Positions 62,989-64,000 of a stretch of 64,000 nucleotides of DNA are shown in pieces. Source of the DNA: Streptomyces sp. R44 (GTDB taxonomy: Bacteria > Actinomycetota > Actinomycetes > Streptomycetales > Streptomycetaceae); assembly GCF_041053105.1 (NCBI RefSeq), contig NZ_CP163444.1, positions 7,720,501-7,784,500 on the forward strand, read 5' to 3'. The stretch's first letter is position 1. Every line of letters starts with the position of its first letter. The translations under genes and the position numbers were made by a program. The notes below the pieces were generated by a model that searched no databases, was not told where the DNA came from, and saw only the letters and a list, made by a program, of their open reading frames with translations.

Positions 62989-64000
62989 CCGTGGGCCTGG
63001 TTTCGCCGATCGCGCGCAGGTAGTCCTCGGTGGTGGGGTGGGCCCGGGTCCCGGTGTCGAAGGTGTGCTCGAACTGGATCTGTGAGACGGTGCGCGCCAC
63101 ATGGGCGATGTCGGCGGGGGTGAACCCCTCGCTGGCGGTCGCCAGCGCCGTGCTGTCGGCCTGCGCTCCCGCCCTGGCCAGGTAGCTCTCCCACAGCGCG
63201 GTCCTCGCGCGGTCGTCGGGTGGACCGATCGGCAGCACGTAGTCGAACCGGCCGTGCCGCAGGAACGCGGAGTCGAGGGTGATCACGTTGTTCGTGGCGC
63301 AGACGAGCAGCCGCCCGTCCTGGCCCCGGAACCGGACGATCGCCTTGAGTAGTTCGTTCACGACGCCGACCGCGGTCGCGTCCGCACCGCTCCGGGTCCC
63401 GGCGATCTCCTCGACCTCGTCGATGAAGACCAGGACGTGGTCGAGCCGGGCGATCTCGTCGAAGCGCCGGTTCAGGCCGCTGGCGAGCCCGTACTCGGCG
63501 GCCAGTCGGGCGGGGAACAGTTCGAGGAACGGCCATCCCAGACGGCTGGCGATGGCGTGCGCGAACGTGCTCTTCCCCGTCCCGGGCGGCCCGAAGAGCA
63601 TCACGGCCCGCGGCGGCTCCACTCCGTGCTGGGCGGCCATTTCGGGATGGGCCAGTGGCAGGACCAGGCGCCGCTCGATGAGCTCCTTCTCCTTCTGCAT
63701 GCCGGCGACCTTCTGCCACAGGTTCCCGGGCGGCAGCTCCGCTCCCAGCGACGCGAGCATGCTGACCGCCTGCGGGGTTACTTGCCCTCGCTTCTCGAAG
63801 AAGACCAGGCCCGGACGGGCGTCGAAGCCGCAGTTGTGCAGGGCGGTGGCGCCGGTCTCGCCGTCAGGCAGGACGGCGTGCACGGTTCGGACGCCACCGG
63901 CGAACAGCCGGTGCTCCAGGGCCGTGATCAGGTCGCTGCCCAGCCCCTGGTGCCGCCAGGCGGGCGCCATGCTGATGCGCAGGATCCACGCCCGGTCACC
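62930..64000 (-). CDS. GNAT acetyltransferase domain fused to an AAA+ ATPase, cut by window edge
   Basis: The frame is open to the last base, so the N-terminus is missing. The visible start (RISMAPAWRHQGLGSDLITALEHRL, ALHNCGFDARPGLVFFEKRG) is the acetyl-CoA-binding half of a GNAT domain with its R/Q-x-x-G-x-G loop. The rest is an AAA+ module: Walker A GPPGTGKST, Walker B HVLVFIDEVEE, sensor 1 LLVCATNNV and arginine-finger region RHGRFDYVLP. It ends with a helical lid. The fusion is uncommon. The function is not known; it may couple protein remodelling with acetylation. Confidence 0.8.
   Translation of the reverse strand, partial: GDRAWILRISMAPAWRHQGLGSDLITALEHRLFAGGVRTVHAVLPDGETGATALHNCGFDARPGLVFFEKRGQVTPQAVSMLASLGAELPPGNLWQKVAGMQKEKELIERRLVLPLAHPEMAAQHGVEPPRAVMLFGPPGTGKSTFAHAIASRLGWPFLELFPARLAAEYGLASGLNRRFDEIARLDHVLVFIDEVEEIAGTRSGADATAVGVVNELLKAIVRFRGQDGRLLVCATNNVITLDSAFLRHGRFDYVLPIGPPDDRARTALWESYLARAGAQADSTALATASEGFTPADIAHVARTVSQIQFEHTFDTGTRAHPTTEDYLRAIGETRPTVSAAMAQEFAQQTEEFARI

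Overview
The window is high-GC actinobacterial DNA. It looks like Streptomyces or a close relative: GTG and TTG starts are frequent, genes are coupled by 4-nt ATGA/GTGA overlaps, there is a sugar ABC importer with no ATPase gene of its own, a WXG100/polymorphic-toxin locus, large Ser/Thr kinases with FHA or WD40 domains, and many decayed insertion sequences. No tRNA, rRNA or CRISPR array was seen.

Region 1 (1-19.6 kb) and region 3 (22.9-39.5 kb) carry two diverged copies of the same catabolic gene set, called here cassette A and cassette B. Both encode a glutamine-synthetase-like gamma-glutamylating enzyme, a PuuD-like gamma-glutamyl hydrolase, a PuuB-like FAD oxidoreductase (broken in B), a PuuC-like aldehyde dehydrogenase, a zinc alcohol dehydrogenase, an acyl-CoA synthetase fused to an enoyl-CoA hydratase, a small protein coupled to the synthetase, a multi-pass membrane protein and a sodium:solute symporter (C-terminal half only in both; A runs off the window edge, B is truncated). 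Each also has a flavin monooxygenase of the Baeyer-Villiger type beside an alpha/beta hydrolase, but of different subfamilies. A adds a PhyH-type dioxygenase, a second acyl-CoA ligase, a hotdog protein like 3-aminobutyryl-CoA ammonia-lyase, an MFS carrier and a TetR regulator. B adds an amine oxidase, an APC permease and a PucR-type regulator. The simplest reading is uptake of an amine, gamma-glutamyl protection, oxidation to aldehyde and acid, release of the glutamyl group, then CoA activation and (de)hydration or deamination. The substrate cannot be read from the sequence.

Region 2 (19.6-22 kb) is a scrap yard: a HEPN-like fragment, a phosphatase fragment, a regulator fragment and a frameshifted IS5-type transposase. 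An intact MBL-fold hydrolase follows.

Region 4 (39.5-48 kb) is accessory DNA: a pirin tail, an IS5-type element with perfect terminal repeats and a slippery A5G5 frameshift site, a three-gene WXG100/toxin/putative immunity operon, a HAD hydrolase, an IS1182-type element with 25-bp perfect inverted repeats and a broken transposase, a CorA tail, and four pairs of CTCCCCA repeats at exact 11-bp spacing.

Region 5 (48-55.7 kb) is an alpha-galactoside-type operon: class V aminotransferase-like protein, sugar-binding lipoprotein, two permeases, GH36-type glycosidase with a poly-C frameshift near its start, and a LacI regulator; one LacI-like operator lies at the operon front.

Region 6 (55.7-64 kb) is a signalling or conflict-type locus: an FHA-kinase and an unknown protein diverge from a 1221-residue kinase with TPR-like and WD40 repeats flanked by tiny overlapping ORFs. 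Small fragments follow, and the window ends in a GNAT-AAA+ ATPase fusion that is cut by the edge.
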